The notes beneath the pieces were generated by a model. It did no database searches, had not been told where the DNA came from, and saw nothing but the letters and a program-made list of their open reading frames with translations. This document shows positions 1-8,616 of a stretch of 64,000 nucleotides of DNA, piece by piece. A program made the position numbers and the translations under genes. Positions within the stretch are counted from its first letter, which is position 1. Each line of letters opens with the position of its first letter. Where the stretch lies: assembly GCA_039029355.1 (NCBI GenBank), contig JBCCGI010000023.1:1-64000 (forward strand). Reading direction: 5' to 3'. Source of the DNA: JBCCGI01 sp039029355 (GTDB lineage: Bacteria > Planctomycetota > UBA1135 > GCA-002686595).

Positions 1-337
1 GGCTCGGGCTCGGGATCTGGAAAGGGATAGAGATAGGGGTATCATAGGAGTAGCGCCAGGGATAGGGATACAGCAAAGGATGGGCTAGAGAAGGAGCTAG
101 AGATGGCGATCGGGATCGGGATCGGGATCGGAATAGGGGAGGCGAAAGGGATAAGAGATACGACTAGAATAAGCAGAGTAGAGGGAGGCATCCGGATAGG
201 GCTAAGGATAGAGCTAGAGATGGAGCAAGAGATCGGGGTCGGGTTCTGGATCGGGACAGGCATAGGGATCGCGAGAGGGATGGGATAGGGATAGGGACAA
301 GGATAGGGATAGGAATAGGGATAGGGATGGGCTCAAG
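1..337. repeat. Degenerate GGGATA/GGGATC hexamer tract, purine-rich + strand
   Basis: The + strand is almost all purine and is built from imperfect hexamers (GGGATA, GGGATC, GAGATA, GGAATA). The cleanest runs are GGGATC x3-4 near 112-131 and GGGATA units near 285-327. The tract starts before the left edge, so its full length is unknown. At about 338 the strand bias flips to pyrimidine. The open frames here read as Gly-Ile or Pro-Ile repeats and look like by-products of the repeat, not genes. The spaced G-triplets could form G-quadruplexes; that is inference. Confidence 0.8.
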
Positions 338-480
338 AAATCCCCCTCCGTCCCACTCCCGACCCCCAACCCCACATGTGGTAGTGCCTGCCGCAGCCCC
401 CACCACATGTGGCCCGCCTCCCCGCCTCCTCGCAGCCCAAAAACCCCTCTCACGGCCTCCCAGGGCCGCCTTTTGTCCGA
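338..480. other. Pyrimidine-rich intergenic stretch with twin CCACATGTGG palindromes
   Basis: There is no credible gene here. The + strand is C/T-rich, opposite in bias to the preceding tract. The 10-bp palindrome CCACATGTGG occurs exactly twice, at 372-381 and 403-412, 31 bp centre to centre (about three helical turns, so on the same DNA face). This is the layout of a paired site for a dimeric DNA-binding protein upstream of the dcw operon. The protein is unknown. Confidence 0.5.
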
Positions 481-502
481 TTCGGCCCCCCGGGTGGTCC
501 TC

Positions 503-546
503 GTGGTGCATATGATCGCGAAGTGTCACGGAGTGGTGCGAAGTGG
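503..546 (+). promoter_or_regulatory. mraZ promoter (-10 TATGAT) inside an array of 10-bp-spaced GTGG boxes
   Basis: GTGG/GTGT cores start at 503, 523, 533 and 543, an exact 10-bp period. The position where the array would have a core at 513 is taken by TATGAT (511-516), a 5/6 match to the sigma70 -10. MraZ proteins of other bacteria bind direct GTG-containing repeats of this spacing upstream of their own gene. The array therefore fits an autorepressor site overlapping the start of transcription. No good -35 is visible. A purine-rich SD (GGGGGA, 573-578) precedes the mraZ ATG. Confidence 0.7.
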
Positions 547-585
547 TAGATCAAGGCAAGAAACCACCGACCGGGGGATGCGTGC

Positions 586-1059
586 ATGTTCCTCGGTGAA
601 TCGGTGCACACGCTCGACGCGAAGTCGCGCGTCGTGGTGCCGGCTCGGTTTCTGCCCGAGTTTGCTCAGGACGTGGCGGGGAAGCGGCCGGCCACGATTA
701 CGCGGGGGTTTGAGGGGTGTCTGTTCCTCTTTCCGGAGGACGGCTTTGTGAAGGCGATGGAGCGCATGAGCACCCAGGCCTTCCTCGGGGAGGAGCAGCG
801 GCGGATGCAGCGGCTGTTCTTCTCGAACGCCCATGCGACGCCGATCGACAAGGCGGGGCGGCTGCTGATTCCCGAGAAGCTGCGGAACCTCGCCGGGTTG
901 GAGCTGGAGAAAGAGGTCGTGCTCGTCGGGGTGGCCGATCGGGCGGAGCTTTGGAGCCACGAGGCCTGGCAGGCGTTCAACGCCAAGCACGATGCCGAGT
1001 TCGACAAGCTCGACCAGGTGCTGCTGGGAGAAGGAGAGGGGGCGCCGCCCGGGGCCTAG
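586..1059 (+). CDS. mraZ: Transcriptional regulator MraZ
   Basis: This is the first gene of the dcw operon and encodes a 157-residue DNA-binding protein that normally represses its own operon. It opens MFLGESVHTLDAKSRVVVPA. It holds two swapped-hairpin AbrB-like repeats, each with the family D-x3-R signature: DAKSR near residue 11 and DKAGR near residue 90. Length is normal for the family. The ATG is preceded by a GGGGGA SD 8 bases away. The GTGG array just upstream (503-546) is the expected target. rsmH follows after 24 bp. Confidence 0.95.
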   Translation: MFLGESVHTLDAKSRVVVPARFLPEFAQDVAGKRPATITRGFEGCLFLFPEDGFVKAMERMSTQAFLGEEQRRMQRLFFSNAHATPIDKAGRLLIPEKLRNLAGLELEKEVVLVGVADRAELWSHEAWQAFNAKHDAEFDKLDQVLLGEGEGAPPGA

Positions 1060-1083
1060 CGGCCTGGTGGGGGGGATGCAGGC

Positions 1084-2040
1084 ATGGCATCGGGGGGGTG
1101 CAACGTGAGCGACGAGCGCAGAGAGCACACGCCGGTGCTCGTCGACGCCGTTCTCGACGCGTTTGCGGCGGGCGAAGATCCCGGCGCGCTCTCCGGTTGG
1201 GTCGTCGACGGGACGGCCGGGGCGGGCGGACATTCGCGAGCGCTGCTTCAGGCCTTCCCCGGCGTGCGGTTGATCGCGCTCGACCGCGATCCGGATGCAC
1301 TCGAGTTGGCGCGCCGGACGCTGGCGGGGTTCGAGGAGCGCGTCACCTTCGTGCAAGGGCGTCTCTCGGGGCTCGAGGAGATCCTGGCGAGCGCCGGTGT
1401 CAGCCGACTCGCGGGACTGCTCGTGGATCTCGGGGTGAGCTCGATGCAGCTCGACCGCGGGGAGCGTGGCTTCTCGCTTCAGCACGACGGCCCGCTCGAC
1501 ATGCGCATGGGGGGGGACCAGCGCCGGACCGCGGCCGACATCGTCAACCGCTGGGACGAAGCGGACCTCGCCGACCTCCTCTTCCACGAGGGGGGAGAGC
1601 GGCGCTCGCGGCGCATCGCCAAGGCGATCGTCGCGGCGCGGCGGCGGGCGCCGTTCCTGCGCACGCTCGCGCTGGCGGAGGCCATCGAGCGCGCCGTCGG
1701 AGGACGCGGCGGAGCGCGCGTGCACCCCGCGACGCGCTCCTTCCAGGCGCTGCGGCGCGCGGTCAACGAAGAGGGCGAGGAGCTGCGTCGCACGCTGCTC
1801 CTGGCCGAAGCCGAGCTTGCCCCCGGCGGGCGGCTCGTCACGATCACCTTCCACTCGGGCGAGGACGGCGTGGTGAAGCGTTTCCTCGCGCGCGGCTCGC
1901 GCGAGGGCCGCTGGCGCCTCTGGAACAAGAAGCCGGTCGAGCCGACCCAGGGCGAGGTGCGCCGCAACCCGCGCGCGCGCTCGGCGCGCCTGCGCGCGGC
2001 GGTCCGGCTGAACGGCTGTCACGCGGAGGGCGAGGCGTGA
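1084..2040 (+). CDS. rsmH: 16S rRNA (cytosine(1402)-N(4))-methyltransferase RsmH
   Basis: RsmH methylates N4 of C1402 in the ribosomal P-site region using SAM and is the usual partner of mraZ in dcw clusters. The 318 residues show the N-terminal HTPVLVDAV motif, the SAM-binding DGTAGAGGHS loop near residue 40, LLVDLGVSS, and the C-terminal ITFHSGEDGVVKRF segment. The ATG at 1084 gives about 15 residues before HTPVL; a GTG at 1105 (giving VSDERREHTPVL) is an alternative start. The stop TGA overlaps the GTG of the next gene. Confidence 0.95.
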   Translation: MASGGCNVSDERREHTPVLVDAVLDAFAAGEDPGALSGWVVDGTAGAGGHSRALLQAFPGVRLIALDRDPDALELARRTLAGFEERVTFVQGRLSGLEEILASAGVSRLAGLLVDLGVSSMQLDRGERGFSLQHDGPLDMRMGGDQRRTAADIVNRWDEADLADLLFHEGGERRSRRIAKAIVAARRRAPFLRTLALAEAIERAVGGRGGARVHPATRSFQALRRAVNEEGEELRRTLLLAEAELAPGGRLVTITFHSGEDGVVKRFLARGSREGRWRLWNKKPVEPTQGEVRRNPRARSARLRAAVRLNGCHAEGEA

Positions 2041-2285
2041 GCGTTCGCCTGCTGCTCGGCCTGGGCCTCGCGGTCGCCGCTCTCGGCGTCGGCCTGTGGA
2101 CCGCCTGGGTCGCGGCGGAGAACCACCGCCTGGCGCGCGAGCTCGACTACCGGCAGCGCGCGTGCGACGCGCTCGAGGTGTGGAACGCGAGCCTGACCTC
2201 GGACGTGCTCGAGGCCGAAGAGGAGCTGCTCACCCAGCCCGACGACGAGCCCGCGAAGGCCAGCGCCGAAGGGAGCGAGCTGTGA
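2037..2285 (+). CDS. Small bitopic membrane protein in the ftsL position
   Basis: This 82-residue protein starts at a GTG that shares GTGA with the rsmH stop, and its own stop shares GTGA with ftsI, so it is translationally coupled on both sides. It has one N-terminal membrane span (about residues 3-22), then a charged, probably helical stretch rich in Glu, Leu and Arg. Size, topology and position between rsmH and ftsI match FtsL, the membrane coiled-coil partner of FtsB and FtsQ in the divisome. FtsL sequences are poorly conserved, so the identity rests on position and architecture. Confidence 0.7.
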   Translation: MSVRLLLGLGLAVAALGVGLWTAWVAAENHRLARELDYRQRACDALEVWNASLTSDVLEAEEELLTQPDDEPAKASAEGSEL

Positions 2286-4561
2286 TCTCCGGTGAGGTCT
2301 TCCGCTCCGAGTCCGGCTTCCGGCCGATGAGCGCCTTCGTCGTGGTCGCGATCGTGCTTGCGGGCGTCGGCGTGCGCGTCGCCAACGTGGCGCTGGCCGA
2401 CGAAGAGGCCGAGCCCGCGGTCGCGCACGAAGCGGGCCTGGCGCCCGCCTTCGAGCTGGTCGACGCCGGCGGCCGCAGCGTGGCGCACTTCGTCGATCGG
2501 CTCGACCTGGTGCTGTCGCCGCGCAGCATGTGGCTGGCCCACACGCCCGACTACATGTCGGCACGCATCGCCGAGGCCGTGGGCGGCGTCGGCGCCGACG
2601 AGGTTCTGACCAACGTGCTGCCCGACGTGCGCGACGGGTGGGCCGACGTGGCCGACCTGCCGCTCTCCGCGCGTCAGGCCAGCATGGTGCTCGAGTGGGT
2701 CGAGCGCGGTGGCGTCGAGCCGGATGATGAGGCCGAGAGCGCCCTGGCGGGCATCGACGTCGTGCCGGTGCCGGCTTCGAGCGGAGCGCCGCGCTATCAG
2801 CTGCGCTGGCAGCCGTCGGTGCTGCTCTCGCGCTCGGAGCGCGAAGCCCACGGCGTGCGCGGACCCGCGGGCTGGACGCGGCGTTTGCTCGACGGGCTCG
2901 CGGGCTGCGTGTCCGGCCGGGCCCGCGGCGAGGTCGAGCCCGGCGTCGACCCCAACGAGGAGTGCCGTCGCTTCCTGTGGGCGCGCATGATGCCTACCGG
3001 CCACTGCGTCGCGGTACGCGATGTGCCGGCCGAGCGCGCCCTGGCGATCGAAGCGCTCCTGCGCGAAGAGGGCGTGTCGCCGCTGCAGATGCGGCTGACG
3101 CGGGCGCGCGACCGGCGCTATCCGGCGGGCGAGCTCGAGATCCTCGGCAGCTGGGGACGCATCCAGGGCAACGAGCCCGAGCCGCTGCCGCGCGCGGGGC
3201 TAGAGCTGGTTGCCGAGCGCGTGTTCGGCTCGGACGAGTGGCCCGTGCACGAGGCGGCGCCCGCGACGTATTCCTACTTCGTCCACCGCAACCGCGCGCT
3301 CGGACGCACGCAGTACTTCATCGACCGCAGCGACGAGGAGGAGCCCCCGCGCGTCGTCACGACGCTCGACCTCGACCTGCTGCGAGCGGTGCGGCGCGAG
3401 CTGGCGCGGGTGATGGACGAGCACGCTCCCGCCGTCGCGATGGGCATCGTGATCGAGCTGCAGAGCGGCGACGTGCTGGCGATCGACTCGCTCGAGAAGG
3501 TGCCGGTGCAGCCCTTCGCGCCGGTGTACTACGCCTTCACGCCCGGCTCGACCTTCAAGATGGTGACGATGGCCGCGGCTCTCGAGGAGCGCGCCGTGCG
3601 CCCCGAGGAGCTGCTGGACGTCGGTCGGGGCCACTTCCGGCTGGAGGGCTCGTCGCGCGTCATCCACGAGGCCGAGGGCAGCCTGACCGGCAGCATCACC
3701 GCGGCGCAGAGCTTCGCGTTCTCGGTCAACGCGGGGCTCGTGCAGATCGGGCAGCGCGTGCCGGCCGAGAAGCTGCGCGCGAAGCTGCGCGAGCTCGGCT
3801 ACGCCGCCGCGCCGCAGGCCGGGCTCGGGCCCGAGCACGCCGGGTACGTACCCCCGCTGCCTTGGAAGCTGAACTGGACGCACGCGTCGATCTCGTTTGG
3901 CCACGAGCTCCTCACCACGCTTTGGCAGCACGTCGGCGCCCTCGCCACGATCGTGCGCGGCGGGGTGTGGAAGCCGCTGCGCCTGATCGAGGCGGTCGAG
4001 CAGGACGGCCAGCGAATCGACCTCCCCCTCGCCGGCGAGCGCCGTGTGTTCCGCGAGGACACGTGCCGCATCGTGCGCGGGATGATGGAGGTCGGCGCCA
4101 TCGAGGGCACCGGGCGCGACCTGTCGCGGCCCGACGTCGTCATGGGGACCAAGACCGGCACCGCCGAGAAGGTGCCCACCGAGGTCTGCTCCCACGTCGC
4201 CGCCGCCGCCCGCGAGCGCTTCGCGCGCGAGGGGCGACCGTTCACGGCGAAGGACTTCGCCGCGCTGCGCGGCGCGCCGCGGCCGCACCGCTCCTGCTAC
4301 ACCAGCTCGATGTGCGTCGTCGGGCGGCTGACCGAAGACCCCGAGGAGCGCGAGCTCCTGGTGCTGGTCGTCGTCGACGAGCCCACCGGCAAAGAGAAGT
4401 TCGGCTCGAAGGTCGCCGGCCCGGCGGCGACGCGCATCCTGCGCGAGGCGCTTGGGCTGACCCGCGGCGGGGCCCCGACCGTGGCGGTCACCGAGTACGG
4501 CTTCGCGTTGTCGGGCAGCGACCTCGTCAACCTATCGGCCGAGCCGTGGAGGCTGCGCTGA
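2282..4561 (+). CDS. ftsI: Peptidoglycan D,D-transpeptidase FtsI (class B PBP3)
   Basis: This is the septal transpeptidase that cross-links new peptidoglycan. From the coupled GTG it has 759 residues, long for the family (usually 560-650). An N-terminal membrane anchor (about residues 17-38) is followed by an unusually divergent, acidic pedestal region of about 330 residues. The penicillin-binding domain has all three signatures: STFK with catalytic Ser423, SVN at 481-483, and KTGT at 624-627. After KTGT there is an extra Arg/Ala/Cys-rich insertion of about 30 residues before the next strand. The stop overlaps the murE start (TGATG). Confidence 0.93.
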   Translation: MISGEVFRSESGFRPMSAFVVVAIVLAGVGVRVANVALADEEAEPAVAHEAGLAPAFELVDAGGRSVAHFVDRLDLVLSPRSMWLAHTPDYMSARIAEAVGGVGADEVLTNVLPDVRDGWADVADLPLSARQASMVLEWVERGGVEPDDEAESALAGIDVVPVPASSGAPRYQLRWQPSVLLSRSEREAHGVRGPAGWTRRLLDGLAGCVSGRARGEVEPGVDPNEECRRFLWARMMPTGHCVAVRDVPAERALAIEALLREEGVSPLQMRLTRARDRRYPAGELEILGSWGRIQGNEPEPLPRAGLELVAERVFGSDEWPVHEAAPATYSYFVHRNRALGRTQYFIDRSDEEEPPRVVTTLDLDLLRAVRRELARVMDEHAPAVAMGIVIELQSGDVLAIDSLEKVPVQPFAPVYYAFTPGSTFKMVTMAAALEERAVRPEELLDVGRGHFRLEGSSRVIHEAEGSLTGSITAAQSFAFSVNAGLVQIGQRVPAEKLRAKLRELGYAAAPQAGLGPEHAGYVPPLPWKLNWTHASISFGHELLTTLWQHVGALATIVRGGVWKPLRLIEAVEQDGQRIDLPLAGERRVFREDTCRIVRGMMEVGAIEGTGRDLSRPDVVMGTKTGTAEKVPTEVCSHVAAAARERFAREGRPFTAKDFAALRGAPRPHRSCYTSSMCVVGRLTEDPEERELLVLVVVDEPTGKEKFGSKVAGPAATRILREALGLTRGGAPTVAVTEYGFALSGSDLVNLSAEPWRLR

Positions 4562-6063
4562 TGGTGCGGCTCTCCCAGCTGGTCCACGCCCTCGGCGGCA
4601 CGTGCCGGCCGGCGCCCGGCGGCGCCGCCGACCGCGAGATCGTCGACGTGCACATCGACAGCCGGCGCGTGGGGCGGGGCGAGCTGTTCGCCGCGCTGCC
4701 GGGCCAGCGGGTGGACGGCGCGCGCTTCGTGCCCGCGGCGCTCGAGCGCGGCGCTGCGGCGGTTCTCTCGCCCGCGCGCGTCGACGTCGACACCGACGGC
4801 GATGCCCCCAACTGGGTTCACCCGCACGCGCGCAGCGTCGTCGGCGAGGCGGCCGCGATGGTGCACGCGCACCCCGCGCGCGCGCAGCGCGTGCTGGGCA
4901 TCACCGGGACCAACGGCAAGACCACCACCGCGTACTTCGCGGGGACGCTCCTGCGCCACGCCCAGCTGCGTCCCGCGGTGATCGGCACCGTGGGCTACCG
5001 CCTGTGGGGCGCCGAGCCGCAGGCCGCGACCCACACCACGCCGGACGCCACCGAGCTACAGCGTCTGCTCAAGAACAACCTCGCGAACGGAGGCGATGCC
5101 TTCGTCGCCGAGGTCAGCTCCCACGCCCTCGACCAGGAACGGGTCAGCGGGCTGGAGCTCGACGTCGCGGTTTTCCTCAATCTGAGCCGCGACCACATCG
5201 ACTACCACGGCAGCCTCGACGCCTACGGCGAGGCGAAGGCGCGCATCTTCGGCCTGCTCAAGCGGGGCGGGGCGGCGGTCGTGAACGCCGACGACGCCTA
5301 CGCACCGCGGATGATCGCCGCGGCGCGCGAGGCGGGCGCGCGGGTAGTCACCTTTGGAACCGGGTCACGCTGTGACCTGTGTGCTTCTCGGGTTTCGTTC
5401 GGCCTGCAGGGCATCGATCTGTTCCTCGATGGGATGGGGATCCTGAAGAACCGGTTGCATCTGCCCTTGGTCGGTCGTCACAACCTTGAGAACGCGCTCG
5501 CGGCCTCGGCCGCGACTCTCCTGATGGGGGCGAGCCCTTCCCGCGTTTTGGAAGGGCTCGCCACTGTCTCTCCTCCGCCGGGACGCCTCGAAGAGGTGGA
5601 CGCCGGCGGACGGGGCTTTCAGGTCTTCGTCGACTACGCCCACACCCCCGACGCTCTCGAGGGCGTCCTTGCATCGCTCCGCGCGGGGCTTTCCGGTGGC
5701 GCGCGCCTGCTCGTGGTCTTTGGCTGCGGTGGCGACCGCGACCAGGGCAAGCGTGCGCCGATGGGGGGGATTGCGGCGAGGCTCGCGGACGTCGCGGTGA
5801 TTACCAGCGACAACCCGCGCAGCGAAGACCCCGCGTCGATCGTGGACGAGGTCGCCTCGGGCGCCTCGGAGGTTTCGGGAGGGCGGGCGGAGATCCTCCG
5901 CATCGTCGAACGCCGTGCGGCGATCCGCCGCGCGCTGGAGCTCGCCCGCGAGGGCGACGTGGTGCTCATCGCAGGGAAAGGACACGAGACATGGCAAGAA
6001 CGGCTTGGGCAGAGGCTGCCCTTCGACGACCGCGCGGTCGTGCGAGACGAGCTCCATCCATGA
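4561..6063 (+). CDS. murE: UDP-MurNAc-tripeptide ligase MurE (meso-DAP adding)
   Basis: MurE adds the third stem-peptide residue in the cytoplasm. The 500-residue protein has the P-loop GITGTNGKTTTAYF near residue 113, the central-domain EVSSHALDQERV, and the C-terminal DNPRSEDP motif. DNPR marks MurE enzymes selective for meso-diaminopimelate rather than lysine, so the cell wall is probably DAP-type. The start ATG overlaps the ftsI stop by one base, and the stop shares ATGA with murF. Confidence 0.96.
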   Translation: MVRLSQLVHALGGTCRPAPGGAADREIVDVHIDSRRVGRGELFAALPGQRVDGARFVPAALERGAAAVLSPARVDVDTDGDAPNWVHPHARSVVGEAAAMVHAHPARAQRVLGITGTNGKTTTAYFAGTLLRHAQLRPAVIGTVGYRLWGAEPQAATHTTPDATELQRLLKNNLANGGDAFVAEVSSHALDQERVSGLELDVAVFLNLSRDHIDYHGSLDAYGEAKARIFGLLKRGGAAVVNADDAYAPRMIAAAREAGARVVTFGTGSRCDLCASRVSFGLQGIDLFLDGMGILKNRLHLPLVGRHNLENALAASAATLLMGASPSRVLEGLATVSPPPGRLEEVDAGGRGFQVFVDYAHTPDALEGVLASLRAGLSGGARLLVVFGCGGDRDQGKRAPMGGIAARLADVAVITSDNPRSEDPASIVDEVASGASEVSGGRAEILRIVERRAAIRRALELAREGDVVLIAGKGHETWQERLGQRLPFDDRAVVRDELHP

Positions 6064-7463
6064 GGCGTGTGGCGGTGCGGGGTGTCGCGGACGCCACCGG
6101 GGCGCTGCTGATCCGCGGCGACGCGGATCAGGCGCTCGACGGCTTCAGCACCGACTCGCGCGCGCTCCGCAGCGGTGAGATCTTCATCGCGCTGTCCGGC
6201 CCGAACTTCGACGGGAACCGCTTCGCGCGCGCGGCGATCGAGGCGGGCGCTGGAGCGCTCCTGCTGCGCGGTGACGAGGCCGACGCCGCCGAGCACGTGC
6301 ACCTGCCGGGAGCGGCGCCGATCCTGCTGCACCCCGACCCGCGTCGCGCGCTCGGCGACCTGGCGTCTTGGCACCGCTCACACTACGACGTGCCGGTGCT
6401 CGGCATTACCGGCTCGTGCGGCAAGACGACGGTGAAGAACATCGTGACCGAGCTGCTCGGCACGAGGATGCCCTTCGTCTCGTCGCCCAGCTCGTTCAAC
6501 AACGACATCGGCGTGCCGCACACGCTGCTGCTCGGCGACGAGGACACGAAGCTCTTCGTGGTGGAGATCGGCACCAACCAGCGCGGCGAGATCGCGACGC
6601 TCTGCCGCATCGCCCGGCCGACCGCGGGCGTCATCACGAACATCGGCGCGTCCCACCTCGAGGGCCTCGGGTCGCTCGAGGGCGTCGCCCAGGAGAAGGG
6701 CGACCTCGCGGCGGCCATCCCGCGCGAGGGCTTCCTCGTGCTGAACGCCGACTGTCGCTTCCTGCCGGAGCTCTCGGGCCGCACGAGCGCGGAGGTCATC
6801 ACCTTCAGCACCTCGGGCTCGGGGGCCGACCTCGAGGCGAGCGACATCGTCTTCCACGCCGGCGGGACGACCTTTCGGCTGAACGGCGTCGAGGTGACCT
6901 CGCCGCTGCTCGGCACGCACAACGTGCAGAACCTGCTGGCGGCGCTCTGCGTCTGCCGGGGGCTTGGGATCCCGGTCGACGAGGTGCTGCCCGCCGTGAG
7001 CACGCTGCGCGGCGGCTCGCAGCGCATGGAGCGCGTCCAGCTCGACGGGATCTCGCTCTTCGACGACAGCTACAACTCCAACCCCGACTCGTCGCGCGCG
7101 GCCGTGCGCTTCCTGTCGGGGCTGCACGGGCACGCGCGGCGCGTGCTGGTGCTCGGCGACATGCTCGAGCTCGGCGACTTCGGCGCCGAGATGCACCATG
7201 CGCTGGGCGCGCTGGCGGCGCGGTCGGGGATCGACCTCCTCGTGCTCGCGGGCGAGCTCACCAAGGCCGCCGCTGCCGGCGCGCTGGAGGCGGGCATGCC
7301 CGAGGGCGCGGTCGTCCACCTCGAGACGACCGAGCAGGCGACCCAGGACGTGCCCGCACTGCTGCGCGACGGCGACGTCGTGCTGGTTAAGGGCAGCCGC
7401 GGCATGCAGCTGGAGCGCGTCGTCCGCGCGATCGTTCAGAGCCGGGGGCCGGCGGAGGACTGA
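6060..7463 (+). CDS. murF: UDP-MurNAc-tripeptide--D-Ala-D-Ala ligase MurF
   Basis: MurF completes the UDP-MurNAc-pentapeptide by adding D-Ala-D-Ala. The 467 residues show the N-terminal uridine-binding region (DGFSTDSRALRSGEIFIAL), the ATP loop GITGSCGKTTVKN near residue 117, VVEIGTNQRGEI, and DDSYNSNPDS in the C-terminal domain. The ATG at 6060 forms an ATGA overlap with murE; an in-frame upstream ATG at 5991 lies inside murE and is not needed. No ddl gene is present in this cluster, so D-Ala-D-Ala must be made elsewhere. Confidence 0.96.
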   Translation: MRRVAVRGVADATGALLIRGDADQALDGFSTDSRALRSGEIFIALSGPNFDGNRFARAAIEAGAGALLLRGDEADAAEHVHLPGAAPILLHPDPRRALGDLASWHRSHYDVPVLGITGSCGKTTVKNIVTELLGTRMPFVSSPSSFNNDIGVPHTLLLGDEDTKLFVVEIGTNQRGEIATLCRIARPTAGVITNIGASHLEGLGSLEGVAQEKGDLAAAIPREGFLVLNADCRFLPELSGRTSAEVITFSTSGSGADLEASDIVFHAGGTTFRLNGVEVTSPLLGTHNVQNLLAALCVCRGLGIPVDEVLPAVSTLRGGSQRMERVQLDGISLFDDSYNSNPDSSRAAVRFLSGLHGHARRVLVLGDMLELGDFGAEMHHALGALAARSGIDLLVLAGELTKAAAAGALEAGMPEGAVVHLETTEQATQDVPALLRDGDVVLVKGSRGMQLERVVRAIVQSRGPAED

Positions 7464-7467
7464 GGCG

Positions 7468-8616
7468 ATGCTCTACGGGGTCATGTACGACTGGTTGGAG
7501 ATCCGGATCTTCGGGTACATCTCCTTCCGCGTCGCCATGGCCGCGCTTACCGGCTTCGCGTTCGCGGTGTGGTTTGGAAAGCCCACGATCGCCTGGCTGC
7601 GCGGGCACCGCGTGCGCGAGAACGTCGCGAAGAGCGACTCCGAGGCCCTCGCCGCCGCCGCGGAGGCGGCCGGCAAGCACAACACGCCGACGATGGGGGG
7701 GAGCTTCCTGATCGTTGCGCTCCTCGCGTCGGTCGTGCTCTGGGCACGGCTCGACGTCGTGCACGTGATCCTCGGGCTGATGCTGATCGCGGGGCTCGCG
7801 GCCGTCGGGTTCGTCGACGACTACAAGAAGCTCACCATCCCCGGCTGCAAGGGGCTGTCGCGTGGCGCCAAGATGCTGGGGCTGTCGACGGTGACGCTCG
7901 GAGTCCTGGGCGCGATGGCGTGGTACGCGCACTCCAGCGGCCGCTGGACGCTGCTCGCGCTGCACCCCCCGTTCCTCAAGGACTTCCAGATCCCGCTCGG
8001 CGCGTGGGGCGCGATCGGCCTCCTCGCGTTCCTCGCCTTCGAGTGGTTCGTGGTCGTCGGCACCGCGAACGCGGTCAACATCACCGACGGGATGGACGGG
8101 CTCGCCGCGGGCTGCCTGATCATCTCGGGCGGCGCGCTCGCGATCTTCTGCTACGTCACGGGCCGCGTCGACTGGACCGACTACCTCAACCTGCCGTACG
8201 TCCGGCACGCGTCCGAGATGGCCGTGCTCGGCGGCGCGCTGGCCGGCTCGTCGATGGGCTTCCTCTGGTACAATGCGTACCCGGCGCAGGTCTTCATGGG
8301 CGACTCCGGCTCGCTGCCGCTCGGCGGGGCGATGGCCTGGATGGCGCTGGTCTCGAAGCAGGAGCTGGTGCTGCCGCTGATCGCCAGCGTCTTCGTCGCC
8401 GACCTCGGGACGAGCGCGCTACAGACCTTCTGGTACCGCCGGAGCGGAGGGCAGCGGCTGTTCACGCTGGCTCCGATCCACCACGGCCTCGAGCGCTACG
8501 GCGGCATCTTCCACCGTCATGAGACGGGCTGGCACGAGGTCAAGGTCGTCGTCCGCTTCTGGATCGTCGCCGCTATCGGAGCGATGGCGAGCCTGGCCCT
8601 GTTGAAGGTGCGCTGA
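7468..8616 (+). CDS. mraY: Phospho-MurNAc-pentapeptide transferase MraY
   Basis: MraY moves phospho-MurNAc-pentapeptide onto undecaprenyl phosphate, forming lipid I in the cytoplasmic membrane. The 382-residue polytopic protein carries all family motifs: the Mg-binding GFVDDYKKL, NITDGMDGLAAG, MGDSGSLPLGG, and the late HHGLE histidine motif. It starts 4 bp after murF, and its TGA overlaps the ATG of ftsW. Confidence 0.97.
   Translation: MLYGVMYDWLEIRIFGYISFRVAMAALTGFAFAVWFGKPTIAWLRGHRVRENVAKSDSEALAAAAEAAGKHNTPTMGGSFLIVALLASVVLWARLDVVHVILGLMLIAGLAAVGFVDDYKKLTIPGCKGLSRGAKMLGLSTVTLGVLGAMAWYAHSSGRWTLLALHPPFLKDFQIPLGAWGAIGLLAFLAFEWFVVVGTANAVNITDGMDGLAAGCLIISGGALAIFCYVTGRVDWTDYLNLPYVRHASEMAVLGGALAGSSMGFLWYNAYPAQVFMGDSGSLPLGGAMAWMALVSKQELVLPLIASVFVADLGTSALQTFWYRRSGGQRLFTLAPIHHGLERYGGIFHRHETGWHEVKVVVRFWIVAAIGAMASLALLKVR

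Noticed and set aside
164..529. Open frames on both strands across the left-hand repeat (Pro-Ile or Gly-Ile rich)
   Set aside because: They are translations of the hexamer repeat with no initiation signal, no domain and frames open on both strands; typical repeat artefacts.
526..2022. Long minus-strand frame antisense to mraZ and rsmH
   Set aside because: Its product is Arg/Pro/His-rich with no motif and lies opposite two certain genes; a GC-rich shadow frame, as are most other long antisense frames here.
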